Shown: positions 1-8,269 of the stretch, piece by piece
Position numbering within the stretch: position 1 is the first letter of the stretch
How the letters are laid out: the number at the start of each line of letters is the position of its first letter
Origin: Roseicyclus sp.
GTDB lineage: Bacteria > Pseudomonadota > Alphaproteobacteria > Rhodobacterales > Rhodobacteraceae
DNA: 40,394 nucleotides
Assembly: GCA_018401055.1 (NCBI GenBank)
Contig: JAGYLB010000100.1
Span: forward strand, 1 to 40,394
Direction of reading: 5' to 3'
Translations under genes and position numbers: made by a program
The notes under the pieces: generated by a model
What the model was told of the DNA's origin: nothing
What the model saw: only the letters and a program-made list of their open reading frames with translations
The model's database searches: none

Positions 1-536
1 GGTAGTCGCGCTCGAGGCACCAGTTGAAGAAGCGGCGAAGGAAGGCGAGCACGCGGTTGGCCTGCACCTCTGCCCCACCGTCCCTGATTCCATCGATCAG
101 CTTAAGCAGGTCTGGCTTCTTGATGCTGTCGAGACGGCACTGGCCTAACTTGGGCAGGACGTGCAGCTCCATCGCGCTGCGCACCTGCGACACGGTCCTG
201 TTGCTGCCCTGATCGCGCTGCAGCCACTCCCTATACACCTCATGGAAAAATTGCTGCTTAGCCGGCGCCACGATCTCTCCACGTGCCATCTTGGCCAGCT
301 CCTCTGCGCCGCGGATGCGCGCTTCCTTCAGTCCGATCCGAGGATAGTGGCCAATTGTCCGGCGCGTCATGCGCCCCTTGACGCGGGTCATCACAAACCA
401 GCTTTCGAGCCTGAGGTGCCAGACGCGCACCCCAAGCCACGCACCTGCGCGTCATAGAGATCGTATCGCGCCTCCTTGCCTGCGCGTGCGCGGGACACGT
501 TAGTCAGTCAGGGTTCCGTTCGACGGTCTTGGGCAT
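1..536 (-). pseudogene. Tyrosine integrase, P4/DUF4102 type, N-terminal part, frameshifted and cut by window edge
   Basis: Site-specific recombinase of an integrative element. On the minus strand the gene starts at the ATG at 536 (MPKTVER...) and runs off the left edge, so only about 178 residues are visible and the catalytic domain lies outside the window. The readable part has the usual N-terminal arm-binding (DUF4102-like) region with segments RARAGKEARYDLYDAQVRGLG and later TRRTIGHYPRIGLKEARIR, then the start of the core-binding domain (RTVSQVRSAMELHVLPKLGQ). Reading needs frame changes near 503-510 (an early TGA) and near 429-434 (one missing G). These may be sequencing indels, since many genes here have them, or real decay of an old element. 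The start codon faces the tRNA fragment at 684-735, and the gene is read away from it into the element, the normal arrangement for a tRNA-targeting integrase. Confidence 0.8.
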
Positions 537-551
537 GGCGTACCCCTTGCT

Positions 552-573
552 GTGGGTTACAAGTGGGTTACAA
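552..573. repeat. Tandem 11-bp direct repeat between integrase and attachment core
   Basis: GTGGGTTACAA occurs twice, head to tail and perfect (552-562 and 563-573), directly upstream of the integrase start. Three further direct copies of ATGCCAG lie at 609-615, 619-625 and 655-661. Position between int and the tRNA-derived core suggests arm-type integrase or excisionase binding sites; this is inference from position and repetition. Confidence 0.6.
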
Positions 574-683
574 AAGCAGTGGTGAGCTATGGTCACCAGT
601 GAAAACCCATGCCAGAAGATGCCAGAAAAACTCCAATAAAACAAGGCAAGATGGATGCCAGCGGTTTCCAGTGAAACAATCTA

Positions 684-735
684 GCATCTGATTTGTAATC
701 AGAGGGTCGGGAGTTCGAGAGTCTCTGGGGCACCA
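684..735 (+). other. 3' fragment of tRNA-Thr(UGU), attachment site (att) of the integrated element
   Basis: The segment reads as the 3' half of a threonine tRNA: anticodon stem TCTGA/TCAGA enclosing loop TTTGTAA (anticodon TGT), then the variable region GGGTC, a T-arm with GTTCGA, and a terminal CACCA. The sequence before it (AGTGAAACAATCTAGCA) does not form a D arm or a matching acceptor strand, and the T stem is imperfect, so this is not a working tRNA gene. Such a fragment next to an integrase start is the usual duplicated att core left at the far end of an element inserted in a tRNA 3' end. The element lies to the left and ordinary chromosome to the right. The intact tRNA would be outside the window. 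Confidence 0.75.
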
Positions 736-872
736 TCTCTCACTATCCGGTCTCGCCGTAAGCCTGATGGCGGACGGGCCGCAAGGCGGCCGCGACGCCC
801 GCCGCCATGCCCATTGCCTAATCGCGCGGCGCGCTGCACACTCATACCACCCAAGGCGGAGGGAGGACAGCC

Positions 873-1268
873 GTGGGCGGACGCATCCTTTTGATCGAGG
901 ACGAGGGCAACATCCTCGAGGCCATCACCTTCATCTTGTCGCGGGCAGGATGGGCTGTGCATGGTCACGGCAATGGGGCAACGGCGATCGACGCGGTGGC
1001 GCGTATTGCGCCTGACGTCGTCGTGCTCGACGTCATGCTGCCGGGGCGCTCGGGGCTGGATATATTGCGCGACCTGCGCGCGGCCCCCGCCACAGCCGAT
1101 CTGCCGATCCTGATGCTGACCGCGCGCGGTCAGGCCCGGGACCGCGAGACCGCATTGGAACTTGGTGCTACGGCTTATTTGACCAAGCCCTTTTCCAACG
1201 CCGATCTGCTGGCCACCGTCGAACAGCTTGCCGCAGCCCGCACAGGGCATGCCCGCGGCGCGGGCTGA
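873..1268 (+). CDS. Single-domain response regulator (CheY-like receiver)
   Basis: Phospho-acceptor protein of a two-component pathway, 131 residues, receiver domain only with no DNA-binding or enzymatic output domain. Acidic pocket E9/D10/E11, phosphorylated Asp D53 in VVVLDVMLPGRSG, the switch residue T83 in LMLTARG and the conserved K105 in YLTKPF are all visible. It starts at GTG 873, placed 4-5 bases after a GGAGGAC ribosome site; no ATG fits as well. It is the first gene of a likely operon with the small membrane protein and the symporter-kinase that follow (the last two overlap by TGATG), so that kinase is its probable partner. Receiver-only regulators can act by protein contact or as phosphate sinks; which applies here cannot be told. 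Confidence 0.92.
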   Translation: MGGRILLIEDEGNILEAITFILSRAGWAVHGHGNGATAIDAVARIAPDVVVLDVMLPGRSGLDILRDLRAAPATADLPILMLTARGQARDRETALELGATAYLTKPFSNADLLATVEQLAAARTGHARGAG

Positions 1269-1278
1269 GACACGGGCG

Positions 1279-1584
1279 ATGGCACGTCGACTGTTTCTCG
1301 AACGCCGGACATACCGTCAGGCCCGGTTGCAAGATGCGGCCCGGCTTTTGCCGGTGCTGGGTCTTTTGCTGGTCTTCGCACCCATCTTCATTCGTGGCGA
1401 CACTCAAGGTGCGGGGGTGCAGATGTCGGGCTGGCTGGTCTATTATTTCACCATATGGGTCGGCCTGATCGTGTTGACCGGCTTCGTGTCGCGTGCCTTG
1501 ACACGCAGCGAAATACCCGAGCCGACACCGCCTGAAACCGCCGCCGACCCCAAGACCCGCCCAGATCCCGGGGAGACTGGCTGA
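1279..1584 (+). CDS. Small two-helix membrane protein, companion of the symporter-kinase
   Basis: About 101 residues from ATG 1279 (MARRLFLERRTY...); an in-frame ATG at 1249 would add ten residues and overlap the response regulator. The N terminus is basic, followed by two hydrophobic stretches (AARLLPVLGLLLVFAPIF, and a second around VYYFTIWVGLIVLTGFVSRAL), and the C-terminal tail is proline- and acid-rich. I do not recognise a named family. It stops inside the start of the kinase gene (TGATG at 1582-1586), so translation is probably coupled. Several transport-type sodium/solute symporters have a small membrane partner (DUF485 or DUF4212 proteins). By analogy this could be a partner of the symporter domain encoded next, but that is inference from size and position. 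Confidence 0.75.
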   Translation: MARRLFLERRTYRQARLQDAARLLPVLGLLLVFAPIFIRGDTQGAGVQMSGWLVYYFTIWVGLIVLTGFVSRALTRSEIPEPTPPETAADPKTRPDPGETG

Positions 1585-4268
1585 TGCTCAGCTTCGACGG
1601 TCTGGTTGCGGTCTGCGTGCTCTATGTTGCGCTTCTCTTCGGCATCGCCTTTCTGGCAGAAAAGCGCGCCACCGAGGGCAAGGCGCGCTGGCTCAATTCG
1701 CCGATCACCTACACATTGTCGCTTTCGATCTACACCACCGCCTGGACCTTTTATGGCGCGGTCGGATCGGCGGTGCGCAACGGGCTGGAATTCCTGACCA
1801 TCTACCTCGGTCCCACGCTGGTTTTCATCGGATGGTTCTGGCTGCTGAGGAAAATGGTGCGCATCGGGCGGGCGCAGCGCATCACCTCGATCGCCGACAT
1901 GATCTCCAGCCGCTATGGCAAATCCGGCGGTTTGGCGGCCCTTGTGACGGCGCTCGCGGTGTTGGGCACGACGCCTTATATTGCCCTGCAATTGCAATCG
2001 GTGACGCTGTCCTTCTCGGTCTTTGCCAGGCCCGGGGCTTTCGGCGCGCCCGATGCGGAACAGACCGCGATCTGGGTTGCCGCCGGCCTGGCGCTGTTCA
2101 CCATCATCTTCGGCACGCGTTCGCTCGATGTGAACGAACGCCATCCGGGCCTTGTCTCTGCCATCGCGCTCGAGGCGATCGTCAAGCTGACCGCGATCCT
2201 GGCCGTCGGCGTGTTCGTGGTCTGGGGCGTGGCGGACGGCCCGGCCGACATGCTCGCCCGGATCGAGACAAGCCCGGTCGCGCAAGCTGACTGGAACGGG
2301 GCGCGCTGGCTGGGGCTGACGGTTCTGGCGGGCACGGCGATCTTGTGCCTGCCGCGCATGTTCCAGGTACTGGTCGTGGAAAACTCGGACGAGCGGCATC
2401 TGGCGACGGCGGCATGGGCCTTTCCGCTCTACCTGCTGCTCATCAGCCTCTTCGTGGTGCCGATCGCCGTGGTGGGTCTCGAGATCTACGGGACCGAGGG
2501 CAATCCGGATCTCTTCGTGCTCACGGTTCCGCTGGGCTTGGGGCAGGAGGGATTGGCCCTTCTGGTATTCCTTGGTGGGTTCTCGGCGGCGACCTCGATG
2601 GTGATCGTGGCGGCGCTGGCGCTGTCCACGATGCTGTCGAACCACATCATCATGCCGCTCTGGCTGCGGCTGACACGGCATGACGACCCGATGTCGGGCG
2701 ACATGCGGCGCGTGGCCTTGATGGCGCGGCGGCTGTCGATCGGGGGTGTGCTGTTTCTGGGCTATGCCTATTACCGCCTGTCGGGTGGGGCCGATGCGCT
2801 GGCCGATATCGGGCTGATCGCCTTCCTCGGGGTGGCGCAGATCCTGCCAGCCCTTCTGGGCGGCATCTTGTGGCGCGGTGCGACCCGGATCGGGGCCGCG
2901 CTGGGCATCGGGGCGGGCTTTGCCATCTGGGCGTGGCTTTTGCTCATTCCCAATGTGGCCGAGACCGGCGGCATCATTCCCGCCGTGCTGGCTGGTGGCC
3001 CTTTCGGCATCGGCTGGCTCAGCCCGGCCACGCCCTTGGGCCTGCAATCGACCGATCCGCTTCTGACCGCGATGGTGTTGTCGCTGGGGGTCAACACGCT
3101 GTTGTTCATCCTCGGCTCGCTCTTGTCCTTTCCCGGGCCGCTGGAACGGCTGCAGGGCGCGCAATTCGTCAATGTCTACGACCATTCCCGCCCGCTCTAT
3201 GGTTGGCAGGGCGCGGTGGGCATGGCCGATGACCTGCTCATCATGGCGCAGCGCATCCTTGGTGCTGGGCGTGCGGGGCGGCTGTTCCAGGCCGCCGCGG
3301 AGGCGCAGGGCAGGGCAGGCGGGCTGCCCGAACCCACGCCCGATTTCCTCGAACGGCTGGAACGCGAGATGGCGGGCTCGGTGGGGGCTGCCACGGCGCA
3401 TGCGATGGTCGCCCAGATCATCGGTGGGGCCAGCGTGTCGGTGCGCGACCTCTTGGCGGTGGCGGATGAAACCGCGCAGATCATGGAATATTCCAGCCAG
3501 CTCGAGGCCAAATCGAGTGAACTGGCCCAGACCGCCGCCCGCCTGCGCGAGGCCAATGCCAAGCTCACCGAACTGTCGCGGCAGAAGGATTCCTTTCTGG
3601 GCCAGATCAGCCATGAATTGCGCACGCCCATGACCTCGATCCGGGCATTTTCGGAAATTCTGATGCAGGCCGATCCGGTCGACGATGCGGCGCGGGCGCG
3701 GTTTTCGCGGATCATCCATGACGAAAGCCTGCGTCTGACCCGGCTGCTCGACGATCTGCTCGACCTTGCGGTGCTGGAACACGGGCGCGTCACGCTGCAC
3801 GAAGGGGAGGCGATGTTGTCGGACGTGCTGGACCGCGCGATCCGCTCGGCGGGCGCGCAGGCGGGCACCGGCCGGTTGGCGATCTTGCGCGATCCGTCCG
3901 CCGAGGCGATGGCGATCTGGACCGATGCTGATCGCCTGGCGCAGGTCTTCATCAACCTGATTTCCAATGCGCAGAAATATTGCGATGCCGAGACGCCCGA
4001 GCTGACCATCGCCGTGCGCCAGCGGCCCGGTCGGGTCGAGGTCGAGTTTTCCGACAATGGCAGCGGCATTCCGGCCCGCCAACGGGCGCTGATCTTCGAG
4101 AAATTCGCCCGCGCCGATACCGCCAAAGGGGCGCCGGGGGCGGGTCTGGGTCTGGCCATCAGCCGCGAGATCATGGCCCGGCTGGGCGGCGGGCTGACCT
4201 ATGTGCCCAGCGACAGCGGGGTGCGCTTCCGCGTTAGGTTGCCCGCGCGCGCTTTGCGGGCGGCCTGA
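1584..4268 (+). CDS. Sodium/solute symporter-histidine kinase fusion (CbrA/CrbS-like sensor)
   Basis: Membrane sensor kinase of 894 residues. Residues about 1-520 form a many-helix sodium:solute symporter (SSF/SLC5) domain beginning MLSFDGLVAVCVLYVALLFG and including TTAWTFYGAVGSAVRNG. A linker around 520-660 includes a coiled-coil-like stretch before the kinase. The dimerisation/phosphotransfer H box is FLGQISHELRTPMTSIRAF with the phosphorylated His near 677. The ATPase domain has the N box VFINLISNAQKY (Asn 795), G1 DNGSGIP (from D824) and G2 GAGLGLAIS (about 851-859). There is no clear PAS domain and no C-terminal receiver, so the separate receiver gene at 873 is the likely target. CbrA and CrbS relatives sense or respond to nutrients such as amino acids or acetate. 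The ligand here is unknown. Confidence 0.93.
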   Translation: MLSFDGLVAVCVLYVALLFGIAFLAEKRATEGKARWLNSPITYTLSLSIYTTAWTFYGAVGSAVRNGLEFLTIYLGPTLVFIGWFWLLRKMVRIGRAQRITSIADMISSRYGKSGGLAALVTALAVLGTTPYIALQLQSVTLSFSVFARPGAFGAPDAEQTAIWVAAGLALFTIIFGTRSLDVNERHPGLVSAIALEAIVKLTAILAVGVFVVWGVADGPADMLARIETSPVAQADWNGARWLGLTVLAGTAILCLPRMFQVLVVENSDERHLATAAWAFPLYLLLISLFVVPIAVVGLEIYGTEGNPDLFVLTVPLGLGQEGLALLVFLGGFSAATSMVIVAALALSTMLSNHIIMPLWLRLTRHDDPMSGDMRRVALMARRLSIGGVLFLGYAYYRLSGGADALADIGLIAFLGVAQILPALLGGILWRGATRIGAALGIGAGFAIWAWLLLIPNVAETGGIIPAVLAGGPFGIGWLSPATPLGLQSTDPLLTAMVLSLGVNTLLFILGSLLSFPGPLERLQGAQFVNVYDHSRPLYGWQGAVGMADDLLIMAQRILGAGRAGRLFQAAAEAQGRAGGLPEPTPDFLERLEREMAGSVGAATAHAMVAQIIGGASVSVRDLLAVADETAQIMEYSSQLEAKSSELAQTAARLREANAKLTELSRQKDSFLGQISHELRTPMTSIRAFSEILMQADPVDDAARARFSRIIHDESLRLTRLLDDLLDLAVLEHGRVTLHEGEAMLSDVLDRAIRSAGAQAGTGRLAILRDPSAEAMAIWTDADRLAQVFINLISNAQKYCDAETPELTIAVRQRPGRVEVEFSDNGSGIPARQRALIFEKFARADTAKGAPGAGLGLAISREIMARLGGGLTYVPSDSGVRFRVRLPARALRAA

Positions 4269-4275
4269 GCCGGCG

Positions 4276-4291
4276 TTTACCGGGCCTTAAC
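4276..4291 (+). promoter_or_regulatory. Candidate CtrA-binding box upstream of the FliM-like gene
   Basis: TTTA-CCGGGCC-TTAAC matches the CtrA pattern TTAA-N7-TTAA with one mismatch in the first half-site and perfect 7-base spacing. It lies 56 bases before the start of a flagellar-switch-family gene, and CtrA activates motility genes in Rhodobacterales. A short motif like this can occur by chance; no binding evidence exists here. Confidence 0.45.
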
Positions 4292-4346
4292 CCCGCAAGG
4301 TGCACGATAGGGCCTTGCGCAGCCCTTCGGACACCGCCCACAGGCC

Positions 4347-5340
4347 ATGACCCTTTCCGTCGATCCCACCGTGCTCCGGCGCAAGATCGCTGCCCATGCC
4401 CGCCCGCCTGCCGCGCGCCCCGATGCCGCGCCGCAGGCCATCCGGGCGCTGGGGCGCGCCCTGCGCCATGCCTCGACCCCGTTCGAGGGGCTGGGCCTGA
4501 TGCCCGGCGCCATCACTGTGACCGCTGGGTGCGACCTTGATGCGCTTGTCGCGGGCTTGCCCGATCACGGTCTCATCTCCGCGCTGGAGGCCGAGGGCGG
4601 CGCGCGCGGACTTCTGGCGGTCGGTCCCGGCCTGATCGACGCGCTGGTCGAGGTGCAGACCACCGGCCGGATCGAGGCGGCGGATCTGCCGCCGCGACCC
4701 GTCACCCGTATAGACGAGGCGCTGGTGCGCGATTTCATCGACCTTGCTTTGGCCGCGCTGGGGCGTGAGGCCGCGGGGATCGCCGGGCGCGACTGGCCCG
4801 CCCGCATGGCCTATGGCAGTCGCATCCGCGACCGCGGCCAGATCAACCTGCTGATGCCCGAGGGGGCCTATACCCTGATGTCAGCCGATCTGGGCTTTGA
4901 CGGGGTCGAGCGGCGCTCGCGGGTCGTGCTGGCTGTGCCCCAGACCGAGGTCGAGGGGCAAGACCTACCCCGCGGCGGGGCCTGTCGTCGATCCGGGCTG
5001 GGTCGCGGCGCGCGCGCGCATGCTCGACACCCTGCCGCTGTCGGTGGAGGCAGTGCTGATGCGCCTCACGCGCCCGCTCGCCAAGATCGAGGGGTTGGCG
5101 GTGGGCGATGTGCTACCCTTCGACGCTTCCGACCTGCACATGGTCAGGCTTGAGGCGGCGGGCGGGCGCGTCGTGGCCACCGGGCGGCTCGGCCAGTCCG
5201 GCGGGCGGCGCGCCCTGCGGCTGAACGGACAGGCGGCGCGCGCCCCGGATCCGTGCCAGGTGCGCCGACACCGGTGCCGGACTGCATGCCCGACGCCTCA
5301 ACCCTACCGGGGCTCGTGGCGCGCTAGGCCTTGCGCCTGA
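4347..5340 (+). CDS. FliM/FliN-family (SpoA domain) flagellar motor switch-like protein, frameshifted
   Basis: Likely part of, or related to, the flagellar switch complex. The N-terminal two thirds (MTLSVDPTVLRRKIAAHARP...) match the divergent Rhodobacterales FliM-like proteins. The C-terminal SpoA/FliN surface domain reads DTLPLSVEAVLMRLTRPLAK...VGDVLPFD...VATGRLGQSGGRRALRLNG. The frame changes near 4970, where removing one C in GAGGGGCAAGACC restores EVEGKTYPAAGPVVDPGW. A second change near 5250 is possible, so the exact end is unsure. The canonical FliM N-terminal CheY-binding motif (LSQDEIDALL type) is absent. No other flagellar genes lie nearby, so this is an orphan switch paralogue or a divergent FliM located away from the main cluster. 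Confidence 0.75.
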
Positions 5341-5412
5341 CCGGGACCCGCGCCCACCATTGCAATCCTCACGGGCGCCCGCCACTGTCTCAGCCAAGCA
5401 ATAGGGGGCTTC

Positions 5413-6175
5413 ATGGGACACGCAACATTTCGCGGCGATCTGGTCGGGGGCAAGACCCTTGTTGGCACCTTCATGAAGACGCCGGCGCTCGACGTGCTTG
5501 AGGTGCTCATCTTGTCGGGTCTCGATTTCGTCTGCCTTGACGCCGAACATGCCCCCTTCGACCGGGCCGCGATGAACGCTTGCGGCGCGCTGGCGCGGGC
5601 GGCCGACCTGCCGCTTCTGGTGCGGGTGCCACAGGCGGATGCGGCCGAGATCGGCGCCGCCCTGGATCTGGGAGCCACCGGCGTGGTCGTGCCCCATGTC
5701 ATCGATGTGGCGACTGCGACCCGCGTGGCGCGCGCGGCCCGTTTTGGCCATGGCGGGCGCGGCTTTGCCGGGTCGACCCGCTGGGCAGGCTTTGCCGGGT
5801 CCGACATGGCGACGCTGCTGGAACGCAGCCGGTCCGAGACTGTCGTCATTGCCCAGATCGAAGACCCCGAGGCGGTTGCCTGCTGCGAAGGATATCGCGG
5901 CGGTCGACGGCATCGACGCGCTGTTTCTCGGCCCCGCAGACCTGTCGGTCGCCTATGGCAAGACCGACCAGTCCAGCCCGGAACTGCAGGCAGCCCTCGC
6001 TCGCGTGGGCCGTGCGGCGCAGGGCGCGGGAAAGGGCTACGCCACATTCGTGGCCGATGCCGCCGCAGGCCGCGTGCTGGCGCATCACGGGATCAACGCA
6101 TGGTTCGTCGCCTCGGAACAAGCCTGGATCATCGCAGGCGCACGCGCCGCCAAGGCTGGTCTGACCGCGCCCTGA
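5413..6175 (+). CDS. HpcH/HpaI-family aldolase, frameshifted
   Basis: Class II pyruvate-dependent aldolase of the 4-hydroxy-2-oxoheptanedioate/2-dehydro-3-deoxyglucarate aldolase family. Members cleave or form 2-keto-3-deoxy acids using pyruvate and a divalent metal. The N-terminal half shows GTFMKTPALDVLEVLILSGLDF, the DAEHAPFD loop and the pyruvate-binding region LVRVPQADAAEIGAALDLGA and GVVVPHV. After a one-base insertion near 5880 the frame continues IAAVDGIDALFLGPADLSVAY, the metal-binding E/D region being EDPEAV followed by GPADLS. Total about 253 residues, normal for the family. The start at 5413 follows an AGGGGGC ribosome site. The substrate cannot be assigned from context; neighbouring genes are unrelated. 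Confidence 0.85.
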
Positions 6176-6264
6176 GCCGGAACCCAAGCCGGATTTCTGC
6201 CGCATTTGCCGAAAACCTGCCGCAAATCCGACGGCAAATGACCCAAGGAAAACCTTTGCCCTGA

Positions 6265-6283
6265 CGCGGTTCGACCGCGCTTT
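6265..6283 (+). terminator. Weak hairpin terminator after the aldolase
   Basis: CGCGGT-TCG-ACCGCG forms a 6-bp hairpin (6265-6279) followed by CTTTC. The T-run is short, so efficiency is doubtful. Confidence 0.4.
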
Positions 6284-6389
6284 CGCCCGGTGCCGGGGCG
6301 ATCTTGAGCCTGTCGTCCAACCCCGGACGGCGTGATCCATGCGCAGATCGTCCGAAAAGCCCGCCCGAAAGCGGCAAGGAGGCCCGGCA

Positions 6390-7026
6390 ATGAAACGTAT
6401 CTTCACAACCCCCGCGCTGATCGTTGCGGCCCTGCTTGGTCTGTCGGCCTGCGGCACGCCCCTCGACGTGTCGCGGAACGCGGCATTCAGCACCATCAGC
6501 CCGGTGATCGAGGCGCCGACGCAGGACTGGTCCATCACCGCGCTCCAAATCGATGTGCCCCGGACATTGACTGTCTCCGAAGCCAATTCGATCAAGCCCG
6601 CCTCCGATATCGTCTGGCGCGGTGACCCGCCCGGTGACCGTTACGAGCAGATCGAAACCCTGATGAACCAAGCGCTCGCCCCGGTGCTGCGCCCGCGCGA
6701 AGACGCCGGGACCCCTGTAATCGTGTCACTGGAGGTGACGCGCTTTCATTCCCTGACCGAACGCGCCCGCTATACCGTCGGTGGTGAGCACGAGATCGAG
6801 TTCGTCCTGACCGTGCGCCATGCCGAAACCGGCGAAATCCTGTCGGGTCCGCGTGATGTCGACCTGACCTTCCGCGCCTATGGCGGCCGTCAGGCGGATC
6901 GGAAGCCGGGCGCAGGGGCATCACCTAGGGCCAGTGCGCGTCACCGCCCGTCTGCAAGACTGGGCCCGGATCGAGTTCCCGACGCCCCACCTCGATCTTC
7001 TGACCCTCGTTCAGGTTCAGAACTGA
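6390..7026 (+). CDS. DUF6778-type outer-envelope lipoprotein, frameshifted near the C terminus
   Basis: Predicted lipoprotein of about 211 residues. The start at 6390 (MKRIFTTPALIVAALLGLSAC) follows a strong AAGGAGG site, and the signal peptide ends in a lipobox LSAC. The mature part contains features I associate with the DUF6778 proteins of Rhodobacterales: LTVSEANSIKPASDIVWRGD, VSLEVTRFHSLTERARYTVG and VRHAETGEIL. The frame is lost in 6885-6930. After correction it continues GPVRVTARLQDWARIEF and ends LVQVQN at 7026. The role of the family is unknown. It stands alone between the aldolase and the methyltransferase gene. Confidence 0.78.
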
Positions 7027-7056
7027 TCTTCCGTTGCGGCCGAGACAAGGCTAGAG

Positions 7057-7078
7057 GGGGGGCATGAGCATGCCCCCC
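7057..7078 (+). promoter_or_regulatory. Perfect hairpin enclosing the start codon of the methyltransferase gene
   Basis: GGGGGGCATG (7057-7066) and CATGCCCCCC (7069-7078) are perfect inverted copies separated by AG. As RNA they can form a 9-bp stem with a four-base loop that buries the G-rich ribosome-binding region and both candidate start codons (7064 and 7070). It could limit translation or serve as a terminator for the upstream lipoprotein gene, though only TT follows. Confidence 0.6.
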
Positions 7079-8269
7079 TTGACCTATCCCGTCTTGCGTC
7101 TTCGCCCCAAGGCCGACGCCCGCCGCATCCGCCATGGCGCCCCTTGGGCCTGGTCCGATGACCTTGTGCTCGACCGCCGGTCGCGCGCCATTCCGGCAGC
7201 GCGCTGGCGTAACGGAGGATGGCGAGCGTCAGCCGCTCGGGCTTGGCGTCGCCACCGTCGAGGCCAAGATCGGCCTGCGGCTGGCAGTCGTGACCCTGCT
7301 GCCGTCATCGACGCGGCCTGGCTTTCCGCGCGCATCGACGCGGCACAGGCCTTGCGCGACCGCATCTATGCAGAACCCTTTTACCGCATGATCCATGCCG
7401 AGGGCGACGGGCTGCCCGGCCTGATTGTCGACCGGTTCGGCGACATGCTGGTGATGCAACCCAACGCGATCTGGCTGGAAGAGCGCGAAGAGATGTTGGC
7501 CCACGCCTTGTTGGCCGCCACCGGCTGTTCCAACCTGATCCAGAACGGCACCGCCCGCGCCCGACTGGCCGAAGGCCTGCCCGAGGTGTCTGCCGTGCTG
7601 GCCGGGACCGCGCCCGAAGCGGCGATCCCTGTGCCGATGAACGGGGCCACCTACATGGCCGATGTGATGGGCGGGCAGAAAACCGGTCTGTTCTATGACC
7701 AGCGCGACAATCACGCCTTTGCCGCAAGGCTGTCGCGGGGTGCGCGCGTGCTTGACGTGTTCAGCCATGTTGGCGGCTTCGCGCTGGCCGCGCTGGCTGC
7801 GGGGGCCGACAGTGCCGTGGCCATCGACGGGTCAGAGCCCGCGCTGGTGCTGGCACAAGACGGGGCCGTGGCGATGGGCGTCGCGGACAAGCTCGCGACC
7901 CGCAAGGGCGACGCCTTTGACGAGATGGAGGCGCTGGCTACTGAGGGCGCACAATTCGATCTGGTGATCTGCGACCCGCCCGCCTTTGCGCCGTCGAAAA
8001 CCGCACTGGAACCGGGTTTGCGCGCTTATGAACGGGTGGCCCGTCTGGCGGCAGCTTTGGTCGCGCCGGGCGGTGTCTTGGTCTTGTGTTCGTGCAGCCA
8101 TACCGCCGATCTGGGCAAGTTCCGCGCCGCCTGTCTGCGCGGCATAGGGCGGGCAGGGGGCGATCCGCGCCTGATCCACACCGGCTTTGCCGGGCCCGAC
8201 CATCCGCAGCATCCGGCCCTGACCGAAACCGGCTATCTCAAGGCACTTGCGTTCCGCTTGATGCCATGA
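7064..8269 (+). CDS. RlmI/RlmK-type class I SAM-dependent rRNA methyltransferase
   Basis: Predicted 23S rRNA cytosine-C5 methyltransferase, about 401 residues. It has an N-terminal PUA-like region and a Rossmann methyltransferase domain: IHAEGDGLPGLIVDRFGDML, MGGQKTGLFYDQRDN, SAM-binding motif LDVFSHVGGFALAALAAGAD, motif IV CDPPAFAPSK and CSCSH. Between about 7200 and 7285 the sequence is out of frame and then returns; the family-like segment TEDGERQPLGLGVATVEAKI is readable in the next frame, so two compensating indels are likely and the PUA part as translated is wrong there. The start lies inside a strong hairpin; ATG 7070 is an alternative. The stop overlaps the next gene's ATG (ATGA at 8266-8269), indicating coupled translation. 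Confidence 0.85.
   Translation: MSMPPLTYPVLRLRPKADARRIRHGAPWAWSDDLVLDRRSRAIPAARWRNGGWRASAARAWRRHRRGQDRPAAGSRDPAAVIDAAWLSARIDAAQALRDRIYAEPFYRMIHAEGDGLPGLIVDRFGDMLVMQPNAIWLEEREEMLAHALLAATGCSNLIQNGTARARLAEGLPEVSAVLAGTAPEAAIPVPMNGATYMADVMGGQKTGLFYDQRDNHAFAARLSRGARVLDVFSHVGGFALAALAAGADSAVAIDGSEPALVLAQDGAVAMGVADKLATRKGDAFDEMEALATEGAQFDLVICDPPAFAPSKTALEPGLRAYERVARLAAALVAPGGVLVLCSCSHTADLGKFRAACLRGIGRAGGDPRLIHTGFAGPDHPQHPALTETGYLKALAFRLMP

Noticed and set aside
552..661. A CRISPR array in the integrase-att interval.
   Set aside because: The repeats are 7-11 bases with irregular or no spacers, and no cas genes are present; no CRISPR array is seen anywhere in the window.
660..735. A complete, working tRNA-Thr gene.
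   Set aside because: There is no D arm, no acceptor 5' strand and an imperfect T stem; only the 3' half is tRNA-like.
1443..4082. An 879-codon open frame on the minus strand opposite the symporter-kinase gene.
   Set aside because: The plus strand encodes clear SSF, HisKA and ATPase motifs; the antisense frame is Arg/Gln/His-rich without domains, a high-GC shadow.
4347..6175. Programmed frameshifting in the FliM-like and aldolase genes.
   Set aside because: No slippery sequence with a downstream structure is seen at the break points, and the same type of break occurs in about twenty unrelated genes.
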